Of a stretch of DNA of 12,830 nt, positions 1-6,775 are shown piece by piece. The notes beneath the pieces are model-generated. The model worked only from the letters and a program-made list of their open reading frames with translations. It had not been told where the DNA came from and made no database searches. Source of the stretch: an uncultured Roseburia sp. (GTDB lineage Bacteria > Bacillota > Clostridia > Lachnospirales > Lachnospiraceae); assembly GCA_934358955.1 (NCBI GenBank), contig CAKRLC010000077.1:1-12830 (forward strand), written 5' to 3'. Within the stretch, counting starts at the first letter, position 1. Each line of letters starts with the position of its first letter. The position numbers and the translations under genes are program-made.

Positions 1-16
1 TTTCAGCAACTCTGAT

Positions 17-45
17 ATCTTATCACATTCAGTGTTGTTTGTCAA
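17..45 (-). promoter_or_regulatory. Tandem rRNA-type promoter, copy nearest the left edge
   Basis: On the minus strand a perfect -35 TTGACA (40-45) is followed after 17 bases by TAAGAT (17-22), preceded by TGTGA, an extended -10 style. It is the most downstream of three similar leftward promoters, each preceded by an A-rich block ending in GTTNTTGACA. No gene follows inside the window. Tandem promoters this strong are typical of rRNA or tRNA operons, so I infer an rRNA operon begins left of base 1; that part is not visible. Confidence 0.75.
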
Positions 46-111
46 CAACTTTTTTATTTTTCTTTTTCAACTCTTTCGAGCTGATGTGTTGTCGTTTTCG
101 ACAGCTTTGAT

Positions 112-140
112 ATTTTATCAAATGCATTTCGCTTTGTCAA
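112..140 (-). promoter_or_regulatory. Tandem rRNA-type promoter, middle copy
   Basis: Minus-strand TTGACA (135-140), 17-base spacer, TAAAAT (112-117), with TTTGA just upstream of the -10. Eight bases downstream of the -10 lies a hairpin TGTCG-AAAA-CGACA (90-103), placed to form at the very 5' end of the transcript. Promoter spacing to its neighbours is 83 and 95 bases, so the units are diverged tandem copies. Confidence 0.78.
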
Positions 141-194
141 GAACTTTTTTATTTTTTCTTTTCAAAGGCTTGTGTCGTTCGCGACAGCTCATTA

Positions 195-223
195 ATAATA
201 TCAAAGCCCACTATATTTGTCAA
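195..223 (-). promoter_or_regulatory. Tandem rRNA-type promoter, upstream copy
   Basis: Minus-strand TTGACA (218-223), 17-base spacer, TATTAT (195-200), again with TTTGA before the -10. A hairpin TGTCG-CGAA-CGACA (173-186) begins eight bases downstream of the -10, the same place as in the middle copy. The A-rich stretch upstream of the -35 (224-250) could act as an UP element. It is the strongest match to the vegetative sigma consensus in the window. Confidence 0.78.
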
Positions 224-273
224 CAACTTTTTTGATATTTTTACAATTTTCGCTTTTCTTCTCACTCGCAAAG

Positions 274-301
274 TTAAATTCCACCCCTCTGTGGAATTTA
301 A
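274..301. repeat. Perfect 11-bp inverted repeat
   Basis: TTAAATTCCAC (274-284) and its exact reverse complement (291-301) flank the 6-base loop CCCTCT. It lies between the ABC-F terminator and the tandem promoters. Neither strand has a convincing T-run after it, so it is not an obvious terminator; it could be an operator or a transcript hairpin. Confidence 0.55.
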
Positions 302-308
302 TCTTATT

Positions 309-331
309 AAAAAGGATGTGCCTTGGCACAT
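309..331 (-). terminator. Probable intrinsic terminator downstream of the ABC-F gene
   Basis: On the minus strand ATGTGCC-AA-GGCACAT is followed by CC and a run of five T (complement of 309-313). Pairing of all seven bases would leave a two-base loop, so about five pairs with a CCAAGG-like loop are realistic. It lies about 145 bases after the ABC-F stop and separates that gene from the tandem promoters. Confidence 0.5.
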
Positions 332-334
332 TCT

Positions 335-385
335 CGCGCCGAGCGCGGTCGCTTGCGACAACCTACATCTTTGCGCGAGTGCGCA
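335..385. repeat. Cluster of short GC-rich palindromes
   Basis: Three small inverted repeats sit side by side: CGCG-CCGAG-CGCG (335-347), GTCGC-TT-GCGAC (348-359) and TGCGC-GAGT-GCGCA (372-385). They are much richer in G+C than the surrounding AT-rich DNA. The rest of 386-474 shows no gene, promoter or repeat I can support. The cluster may form a structured 3' end of the ABC-F transcript or be a small dispersed repeat. Confidence 0.45.
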
Positions 386-474
386 TCATTAGCGCGTTAG
401 TGCCTTTTCATAACCATTTGCTTTTTCAGTCTCTACAAAATACAGCTTTAATTTTGCAATGTTATTCATGCATC

Positions 475-2256
475 CTAAAATTGTTCGATTATCTTTTCCA
501 GCTCGGCACAGTATTTTTTAGCTTCTTCATATTTTCCTGATTTAAGAGCAAAAGACACTCTGTTCTCTGCTTCTTTCTTCTTCTGTTCCAATTCCAGATA
601 GTCTTTGTCAAAGTGATCTGCATAGATCATTTTACGGAATTTACGGATACTCATTTTCCGCAGCTTTTTATCTTCTACCCAGAGAACATAGTCCATGCAA
701 TTTGCTACCATATAAAAATCATGCGAAACCATCAACACGGCTCCCTGATATTTCTCAAGTGCATCCTCTAATGCCAGCTGGGCATACGTATCCAAATGGC
801 TCGTCGGTTCATCCAGTAATAATAAATCAACATTCAACCTTGCAATTTTTGCCAGCTGCAATAGATTTTTTTCTCCTCCGGACAGATTTTCCACGCGGTT
901 ATAAACAAGTTCTCTTTCAAATCCATACGTTTCCAGATATTCTTCCAGTTCTTCCGCCTTTTCAAATCCGGCTTCCTCAAAATTCTTCCATACCGTTTCT
1001 TTTTCACGGAAGACTTCTCCATGCATCTGTGAAAGATATGCTTTTGTTATATCCGGATCCAGAACGATCGATGATTTCTCATTTTTATTAATATCACGCA
1101 AAATCGTTGTTTTTCCGGTACCATTTGGTCCTACGATCGCTACCTTTTCATGATTTTTTAATGCAAAGCTTACTTCTTCCAGAATCTTTCTTTCAAAGGA
1201 AACACTATAATTTTCCACGCGCAGAATTTCCCTATCCTGCTTGGTTTCCTCTTGCGAAACCCCATCTGTATTTTCCTGTTCCAGCTGAGCTTTTGTATAC
1301 AGACAAATTGCCGGTTGTTTAATGTCAACAAATGGCGATTTTGTTTTTCTTGCTTCCAGACGTTCTAATAAGGAAACTCTTGCTTTTAAGGTTCTGCCCT
1401 TTGTTGCATTATCCACTTTCGTTGCCTCATTACGCAAACGCTCCACAAGCTTTTTGTTCCGCTCGATTTCTTCCATATCTGCCGCTGCCAGCTCCTGCTG
1501 TTCAATTTTCATTTGCAGCAATGCAAAATTATACTCTGTATAATTGCCATCGAATTCCTGCATCTCTGTATTTTCCAGATGAAGAATTTTATTGAAGCAG
1601 TGATTCAGCAGATAACGGTTATGCGTAATAACAAGAAGTGTCCCTTTATGAGAATTGATCAGATTCTTTAATGCATTCAGATGCTCAAAATCAAGGAACA
1701 CATCCGGCTCATCCATAATAATGCATTTTGGACTGATCATCATTTCACGGATAACCTGGACAAGCTTAAACTCACCACCACTTAAGGTCGTCAGGAGATG
1801 ATTTTCATAATCCTGCAGATTTGCTGTTTTCAACCTTTTTCTGATATTGCTTTCGTAAAAATCACCGTCAATCGACTGAAACTCATCCATAACCTGCTGG
1901 TACTGTTCCATAAGCTCATCAAGATTTTCTGATGTTGCCATCTCATCACAAATTCTGTTTATCTCATTTTGAAGTCTTATAAACTCCTCACTCAGATACT
2001 CAAAAACCGTGACCTCTTTTTCATCCTCCTGCAAATAGAACTGACTGACAAACCCAATTCTTCCCGGCACATCCACAATCAGCTTTCCATCATACAAAAA
2101 TTCTTCCGGATGAAGAATCATATCTGCCAACGTGCTTTTTCCTGTTCCGTTCGTTCCGATAAATGCACAATGCACATCATCCTCTAATGTAAATGATATG
2201 TCGCGATATAGGTCCTTCTGCGGAAAGGAATATGATAATTTTTCTGCTTTGATCAT
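475..2256 (-). CDS. ABC-F family ATPase (ribosome-associated; possible antibiotic-protection type)
   Basis: 593 residues with two ABC ATPase domains and no membrane segment, which defines ABC-F proteins; they act on the ribosome rather than transport. Domain 1: Walker A GTNGTGKS (34-41), signature LSGGE (158-162), Walker B IIMDEPD (179-185), H-switch H212. Domain 2: GPNGTGKT (376-383), LSGGE (458-462), LLLLDEPTSHLD (478-489), H512. A charged helical linker of about 90 residues (roughly 245-310) matches the P-site tRNA-interacting segment, and a Lys/Glu-rich C-terminal tail follows (550-593). Domain 1 carries DEPDVFLD where housekeeping relatives usually have DEPTNHLD, which points away from EttA/Uup-type paralogues. 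Several ABC-F proteins protect ribosomes from lincosamides, pleuromutilins or macrolides; whether this one does cannot be told from sequence. The ATG at 2256 has only a weak purine-rich site upstream. Confidence 0.9.
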   Translation of the reverse strand: MIKAEKLSYSFPQKDLYRDISFTLEDDVHCAFIGTNGTGKSTLADMILHPEEFLYDGKLIVDVPGRIGFVSQFYLQEDEKEVTVFEYLSEEFIRLQNEINRICDEMATSENLDELMEQYQQVMDEFQSIDGDFYESNIRKRLKTANLQDYENHLLTTLSGGEFKLVQVIREMMISPKCIIMDEPDVFLDFEHLNALKNLINSHKGTLLVITHNRYLLNHCFNKILHLENTEMQEFDGNYTEYNFALLQMKIEQQELAAADMEEIERNKKLVERLRNEATKVDNATKGRTLKARVSLLERLEARKTKSPFVDIKQPAICLYTKAQLEQENTDGVSQEETKQDREILRVENYSVSFERKILEEVSFALKNHEKVAIVGPNGTGKTTILRDINKNEKSSIVLDPDITKAYLSQMHGEVFREKETVWKNFEEAGFEKAEELEEYLETYGFERELVYNRVENLSGGEKNLLQLAKIARLNVDLLLLDEPTSHLDTYAQLALEDALEKYQGAVLMVSHDFYMVANCMDYVLWVEDKKLRKMSIRKFRKMIYADHFDKDYLELEQKKKEAENRVSFALKSGKYEEAKKYCAELEKIIEQF

Positions 2257-2331
2257 ATTTTACTATCCATTCTTTTCTTCCATAACTAATAGTTACATTT
2301 TTCAGAGTCTTTTTCTTTTCTGACAACCGGT

Positions 2332-2360
2332 ATTGTAACATATCTATATGTTCGCCACAA
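2332..2360 (-). promoter_or_regulatory. Candidate promoter and operator for the ABC-F gene
   Basis: Minus-strand TTGTGG (2355-2360, poor -35), 17-base spacer, TACAAT (2332-2337, good -10). The spacer is largely occupied by a perfect inverted repeat AACATAT-CT-ATATGTT (2337-2352), where a dimeric regulator could bind. About 75 bases of leader follow before the ATG at 2256. The promoter is a weak match; the palindrome is exact. Confidence 0.4.
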
Positions 2361-2363
2361 TGC

Positions 2364-2404
2364 AAAAACTCCCTGTGCCGGATTTTCTTTTATCCGTACA
2401 GGGA
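2364..2404 (-). terminator. Strong intrinsic terminator after the kinase and small-peptide genes
   Basis: On the minus strand ACAGGGA pairs with TCCCTGT (2398-2404 with 2370-2376) and an inner CGGAT pairs with ATCCG (2392-2396 with 2379-2383), with a small internal loop and an A-rich apical loop. Five T follow immediately (complement of 2364-2368). It lies 30 bases after the small peptide's stop and before the ABC-F promoter candidate, so it may end the kinase transcript or act as an attenuator in front of the ABC-F gene. Confidence 0.8.
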
Positions 2405-2433
2405 ATTTCTATTCCATCTGATTTAATCTTCGC

Positions 2434-2535
2434 TTATGATATCGGCATCGGCGTCTGCGCCAGAATGGATATCACCGCAATTGCCAGCAAAATTATCACG
2501 ATTGTAATTACTGCTATTATGATCTTCTTTTTCAT
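2434..2535 (-). CDS. 33-residue single-pass membrane peptide
   Basis: A short frame: ATG at 2533-2535, TAA at 2434-2436, 33 residues. It begins MKKK, continues with about 22 hydrophobic residues (from about 5 to 26, nearly all I, V, L, A) and ends in the short tail AQTPMPIS, a one-pass membrane peptide with a positively charged, presumably cytoplasmic, N terminus. Upstream is an excellent ribosome binding region (AAGGAAGGAGAGGTGAGG) within 20 bases of the ATG, which strongly supports translation. The start is only 19 bases after the stop of the hybrid kinase, so the two are probably co-transcribed, and a strong terminator follows. It could be a partner or regulator of the kinase, a small toxin-like peptide, or a leader peptide for the ABC-F gene downstream. 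I do not recognise a family. Confidence 0.65.
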   Translation of the reverse strand: MKKKIIIAVITIVIILLAIAVISILAQTPMPIS

Positions 2536-2554
2536 GAACCTCACCTCTCCTTCC

Positions 2555-5506
2555 TTATTCAAATACCTTTTGCAATACATGGATCAATTCCTCAATAACA
2601 ATCGGTTTCGATAAAAATCCATTCATACCACATGCCAACGCCTTCTTCCGATCCTCATCAAAAGCGTTTGCGGTCATCGCAAATATCGGAATCTGAGCTA
2701 ACGCAGCATTATCCAATGCCCGGATCTGTCTCGTTGCTTCATATCCATTCATGATCGGCATCTGAACATCCATGAGCACCAGCTGATATTTTTCCGGATC
2801 AGAAGTCTTCACTTTTTCTACTGCTATTGCACCGTTTTCTGCAATGTCAACCCTGAATCCATACTCTTTAAGGATCTCCATTGCGATCTCACGATTCAAT
2901 TCATTATCCTCAACAAGCAGTATACATTTATCCCTAAAATCCACTCCGGCTCCAGGAAGAATGCTTTCCTTCTCCAATGTTTCTTTTTGTCCAAGCGCTG
3001 ACAGTAACGTTTCCCGCAGATCAGACATGAACATCGGCTTTGCACAGAAAGCTGTCACACCGGCAGCTTTTGCCTCTACCTCTATTTCTGACCAGTCATA
3101 TGCGGTCAGGATAATAATTGGCGTGTCATCTCCCAGACTTCGGATCTGCCTTGTCACTTCAATACCATTCATATCCGGCAGGCGCCAATCTATGATGTAT
3201 GCCTTAAAAGCATCACCTAATTCCAGAGACTGTCTTGCACGAAGCACAGCCTCCTTTCCGGAAAGTGTCCATTCAGAACGCATTCCTACTTTTACCAGCA
3301 TTTTTGTTACACTGTCACAGGTATTGAAATCATCATCCACTACCAGTGCTTTTAGTCCTTCAAGTTCAACAATTCTTTCTACACGGCGTTTTTCATTCTG
3401 AATACGCAATGTCAGCCGGATCACAAACTCTGTCCCCTTGCCTTCTTCTGTGTGGATTTCAATGGTGCCACCCATCATTTCTATAATGTTTTTTGTGATC
3501 GCCATACCAAGTCCGGTACCCTGGATCTTACTTACTGTAGAAGTCCGCTCACGTTCAAAGGGTTCAAATATCCTCTGGGCAAAATCCTGACTCATACCGA
3601 TACCATTATCCTTTACCCTGATTTCGTAAATTCCCTTATCCGCCTGTTTGCTCTGCAGCTGTCTGAGCCGGACAGAGACCACTCCACCTGCCGGGGTAAA
3701 TTTGATTGCGTTTGATAATAAATTCAGCAGCACCTGATTCAATCTGGTTTTATCGCAATAAACATCCTCATCTGTAACATCCATCGCATCCATGTAAAGT
3801 TCCAGCTGTTTCGCATGTACCTGTCCACCAACGATCGTCTTTAAATCATGGAGCACATCCGACAGATTTACCTCCGCTTCCTCCAAATGGATCCTGCCGC
3901 TCTCAATGCGGCTCATATCCAACACATCATTGATCAATGACAGCAAATGATTGCTGGAAGAAAGAATTTTCCCCAGATAATCCCGAACCTTTTCCCGATC
4001 CTCAATATTGCTCACAGCCAACGTCGCAAATCCAATAATTGCATTCATCGGAGTCCTGATATCATGCGACATATTGGAAAGAAATGTGCTTTTGGCCCGT
4101 TTTGCTGTTTCTGCTGCATGAACCGCTTCGGAAAGTGCCTGATTTACCTGTTTATCCGACGTTCTGTCTGACATGACCAGGATATATTTCTTTTTCCCTT
4201 CCACATTGCTTCCCATAGCAACAATATGAAACCAGCGCCACTCCCCTGTTTTCTGATGAACATATTCAAAATCCCATTCCTGCTGTTCCTCTTCAAAAAG
4301 TCCGGTAAGGTAGTCTGATTTATTGGCTGTATAGTCTTTAAAGTTCAACTTTTCCATGACATGGATATCCTGCTGCACTTCTTCCACCGTAATGCCCAGC
4401 AGCTTTTCTATATTAGGGCTGACATAATCTGCCTTATGAGTCTTTGCATCCAGCATCAGGAAAACATCATCCACATTCATGGAAAGCTTTTTAAACAGCT
4501 CATCCCGATATAGGATCTCCGTATCCTTTTTCTTTAACCTTGACTTATTTTCCCAGAGAATCATTACAATAATAACAGCAGCTACGCTAAGTATTATGCC
4601 ACCGATTATCAGCATGGTGCTAAACTGCAGCTGATTCATACTGGCATTAACAATATCTGACGGGACAATTCCGAGCAGTATCCAATCCTGTATTCCCGTT
4701 GCTTCATAGGTTAAATAATATCTTTTCTCTCCTAAGCGCAAAAGTGCAGCCCCGGTATTTCCCTCCTGGAAATCATTTGTCAATGATTTGATCTCTTTTT
4801 CCGTAAGATCTGAATATTCCCTTAAAATTGCCAGAAAATTATAAACTGTTTCACTCGGATCTGCTGAATCATCAATGACTACCCTGCCATCCGAACGTAT
4901 TACATAGCAGCTGGCATTTTCATCAAAAGCGTCACTGTCAAATACTTTTATAATGTCGGCGTTATAATAAGCGATCGCAATCGCATCATATTGGAATCCC
5001 TGATAGGTTCCATACACCTCAGGGCATGCAAATACAAGCATTTGTGGTTTTCCTGGAAGTGCAGCATTCATTACAATATCATTTCCCTGTGTGATCTGCT
5101 CCTCTAAGTTCCCCTGTAAGCCAAGGTACCCCTTTTCACCGGTTACCGTCATATAATTTCCCTCAGAAGAGAGAAAGTAAAAATTTGAACATGCCGTTTC
5201 CTTCTGTACCTCGTCGATATATTCACAAATATCTTTTTCACTGGAAGTATTCTGCAAATACTTTGTCCACATATGCAGATAGGTTAAATTCTTGTTAACC
5301 AGTTCCTGCAATGCACTGTCTGACTGATGAAAAATCTCCGTCAGATGTGAAACACTCTCCTGATAAACCGTCTTAGACACAAAATTATAATATTGAACAC
5401 TCACTGCAACGATTCCAATGAACAGAATCATAACAGTGACTATCATTTTCAGCCGTTTTTTTATAAATCTTTTCTTTCTCTCCACATAACGTTTCACGTC
5501 CGTCAT
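2555..5506 (-). CDS. Membrane-bound hybrid sensor histidine kinase with PAS and two receiver domains
   Basis: 983 residues that sense an extracellular cue and pass phosphate through internal domains. Order: basic N terminus, TM1 (about 21-40), extracytoplasmic sensor region (about 41-293, Cache-like by size and layout), TM2 (about 296-318), PAS-like domain (about 335-450, with the WRWFHI segment of a PAC motif), HisKA with H-box SNMSHDIRTPMN (phospho-acceptor H481), HATPase with N-box N595/N599, DNGIGM (633-638) and GTGLGM (663-668). Receiver 1 (about 718-835) has acidic pocket D724-D726, D773, T801 and K823; receiver 2 (about 860-980) has E866/D867, D913, T945 and K967. All catalytic residues are present. 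No Hpt domain is seen, so a separate phosphotransfer protein would be needed, or the receivers act directly. The start is supported by GAGGT about 10 bases upstream. No dedicated response regulator lies nearby; the 33-residue peptide gene follows closely. Confidence 0.93.
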   Translation of the reverse strand: MTDVKRYVERKKRFIKKRLKMIVTVMILFIGIVAVSVQYYNFVSKTVYQESVSHLTEIFHQSDSALQELVNKNLTYLHMWTKYLQNTSSEKDICEYIDEVQKETACSNFYFLSSEGNYMTVTGEKGYLGLQGNLEEQITQGNDIVMNAALPGKPQMLVFACPEVYGTYQGFQYDAIAIAYYNADIIKVFDSDAFDENASCYVIRSDGRVVIDDSADPSETVYNFLAILREYSDLTEKEIKSLTNDFQEGNTGAALLRLGEKRYYLTYEATGIQDWILLGIVPSDIVNASMNQLQFSTMLIIGGIILSVAAVIIVMILWENKSRLKKKDTEILYRDELFKKLSMNVDDVFLMLDAKTHKADYVSPNIEKLLGITVEEVQQDIHVMEKLNFKDYTANKSDYLTGLFEEEQQEWDFEYVHQKTGEWRWFHIVAMGSNVEGKKKYILVMSDRTSDKQVNQALSEAVHAAETAKRAKSTFLSNMSHDIRTPMNAIIGFATLAVSNIEDREKVRDYLGKILSSSNHLLSLINDVLDMSRIESGRIHLEEAEVNLSDVLHDLKTIVGGQVHAKQLELYMDAMDVTDEDVYCDKTRLNQVLLNLLSNAIKFTPAGGVVSVRLRQLQSKQADKGIYEIRVKDNGIGMSQDFAQRIFEPFERERTSTVSKIQGTGLGMAITKNIIEMMGGTIEIHTEEGKGTEFVIRLTLRIQNEKRRVERIVELEGLKALVVDDDFNTCDSVTKMLVKVGMRSEWTLSGKEAVLRARQSLELGDAFKAYIIDWRLPDMNGIEVTRQIRSLGDDTPIIILTAYDWSEIEVEAKAAGVTAFCAKPMFMSDLRETLLSALGQKETLEKESILPGAGVDFRDKCILLVEDNELNREIAMEILKEYGFRVDIAENGAIAVEKVKTSDPEKYQLVLMDVQMPIMNGYEATRQIRALDNAALAQIPIFAMTANAFDEDRKKALACGMNGFLSKPIVIEELIHVLQKVFE

Positions 5507-5520
5507 TTTTTTATTACCTC

Positions 5521-5536
5521 ATTGTTTTCGAACAAT
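5521..5536. promoter_or_regulatory. Perfect palindrome in the kinase leader
   Basis: ATTGTT-TTCG-AACAAT reads as ATTGTT-CGAA-AACAAT on the transcribed minus strand and ends at the kinase's GAGGT ribosome binding site. A TATAAG -10-like hexamer (5538-5543) lies just upstream but has no convincing -35. The palindrome could be an operator at the transcription start or a leader hairpin that affects translation. Confidence 0.4.
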
Positions 5537-5566
5537 CCTTATAAAACAGCCTGCCTATGCATATAC

Positions 5567-5607
5567 AAAAAAAGGGAACAGCCGATATATGTTCGAACTG
5601 TCCCTTT
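5567..5607 (-). terminator. Intrinsic terminator between the phosphotransferase and kinase genes
   Basis: On the minus strand AAAGGGA pairs with TCCCTTT (5601-5607 with 5571-5577), extended by CAG/CTG across a one-base bulge, and is followed by seven T (complement of 5567-5573). It ends transcripts from the phosphotransferase gene, so the kinase needs its own promoter in the 60 bases that follow. No gene is visible in 5608-5711. Confidence 0.82.
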
Positions 5608-5711
5608 CAATCTACATTCCGCGGAGCATTACTGTCAAAGTCTCCTGTTCATCCGTACTTCATTCATTTTCACTTATATCAGATTCATAATATCATAGGC
5701 AACTACTTTTG

Positions 5712-6608
5712 TCACATTATTTTTTGTGATGATATCAAATTTGCCAAATCGATTGCATGCTGCAAATACCAGCCATCCTCATCTTCATCTGCCTCAACAA
5801 ATTCTACATACTCATTTAGCAATGCCAACTGAATATCCCGTCTGTATTGCTGGTAACCAGGTTTATGATCCAGCTTTTCATACACTTTATTTAAAAATAG
5901 TTCCTTCTGCTGTTCCTTCATGAAGAATGGAAATGTTGCTCTGTCTTCTGTCGCATGCGCGATAAAACGAGCCAGATCAAGTGAATACGGCATAATTCCG
6001 CCAAATCCCCAATCAATGATGTATACCGTTCCATTCTGTTCGATCGCATTAAATTGTAAAAAGTCACCATTGGCAAGTGTTCTCGGACATGTTTCCTGCC
6101 TTTCCATAAATAGTTTGTATGCAGGAGCAATTTGTGGATTATCCTTTATGCACTCATATCTTCTGTGGATACGTTCAAGATATTCCTCAAATCTGTCCAC
6201 ATCCTCACTTCCCCAATACTGGTTTTGGATCGTTGAAATACTGTCTGCCGCAGCGCAGGCCAATTCGTCGGTCATATCACGCAAATCCTGTCCCTCAACA
6301 TTTTCCAGCATGATCCAGAAATCTTTTCCTTCCGTATCACTTCCCAACAGTTTTGGCACATTAAGATCTTTTCCCTTCAGATATCTTAAGTAATTATTGT
6401 ACTCGCGTAATTCAACCCTTTTGATAATTTTTGTTTCCCCGGAATCGTAAATCTTATATGTATCGTATGCACGAAATTCATCTGGTTTAGTCCCATATCG
6501 CTCACATAGTTGAAACACGTCCGTTTCTTCCCCTGCTCCGGCAATTCTTCTGCATATTTGAGATATATTTTCATCCATTACAATGGTTTCATAAATACCT
6601 ATTTCCAT
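5712..6608 (-). CDS. Small-molecule phosphotransferase (aminoglycoside/choline kinase fold)
   Basis: 298 residues from the ATG at 6608, chosen because GGAGG lies seven bases upstream; the same frame extends 20 codons further (to 6668) without such a site. The protein has the kinase-like fold: an N-lobe with lysines K60/K63, a hinge-like segment FWIMLENVEGQDL (97-109), the catalytic loop LANGDFLQFN (178-187) with D182 and N187, and the metal-binding IIDWGF (197-202) with D199. The usual catalytic-loop His before Gly-Asp is Asn180, a variation seen in some families of this fold. The acceptor is unknown: an antibiotic, a sugar, choline or a similar alcohol are all possible. A TATAAT -10 (6631-6636) lies upstream without a clear -35, and its own terminator follows, so it looks like a single-gene unit. 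Confidence 0.82.
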   Translation of the reverse strand: MEIGIYETIVMDENISQICRRIAGAGEETDVFQLCERYGTKPDEFRAYDTYKIYDSGETKIIKRVELREYNNYLRYLKGKDLNVPKLLGSDTEGKDFWIMLENVEGQDLRDMTDELACAAADSISTIQNQYWGSEDVDRFEEYLERIHRRYECIKDNPQIAPAYKLFMERQETCPRTLANGDFLQFNAIEQNGTVYIIDWGFGGIMPYSLDLARFIAHATEDRATFPFFMKEQQKELFLNKVYEKLDHKPGYQQYRRDIQLALLNEYVEFVEADEDEDGWYLQHAIDLANLISSQKIM

Positions 6609-6706
6609 CTTGGTCCTCCGTAGAGTTTCTATTATAATTTTTCTGTTCTGTATTGTGATAATCCACAAGAATTTTGTCCAGTGTAAAGGATTTCATCTCA
6701 GCAAAT

Positions 6707-6761
6707 CAGACAAGTTGTATTCTCCTATCCAAATCTTTTTTGAATAACGAGACCTTGTCTG
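6707..6761. repeat. 8-bp inverted repeat between the toxin and phosphotransferase genes
   Basis: CAGACAAG (6707-6714) and CTTGTCTG (6754-6761) are exact inverted copies 39 bases apart, just after the toxin stop. There is no T-run on the minus strand after the second arm, so it is a poor terminator. It may be chance or part of a longer RNA structure. Confidence 0.3.
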
Positions 6762-6775
6762 TTCAAATATCTATA

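Noticed and set aside
1..250. CRISPR array suspected from the repeated GTCAACAACTTTTTT-like blocks
   Set aside because: The units are diverged, unevenly spaced (83 and 95 bases) and coincide with -35 and upstream promoter elements; no repeat-spacer pattern.
1..361. Short Phe/Leu-rich frames on both strands in the left end
   Set aside because: They read through tandem promoters and A/T-rich blocks; no ribosome binding sites and no conserved motifs.
2844..3401. Long plus-strand frame of 185 codons inside the hybrid kinase gene
   Set aside because: Antisense shadow of the receiver-domain coding sequence; Ser-rich and without family motifs.
5609..5638. TTGACA-N18-TAGATT on the minus strand before the terminator at 5567-5607
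   Set aside because: The predicted start would fall at or inside the first arm of the terminator hairpin, so it would make almost no transcript and a broken hairpin; the -10 is poor.
6589..6696. A 35-codon minus-strand frame starting MKSFTLDKILVDY that overlaps the phosphotransferase start
   Set aside because: No real ribosome binding site, polar and low-complexity second half, and it overlaps the GGAGG-supported gene start; most likely chance.
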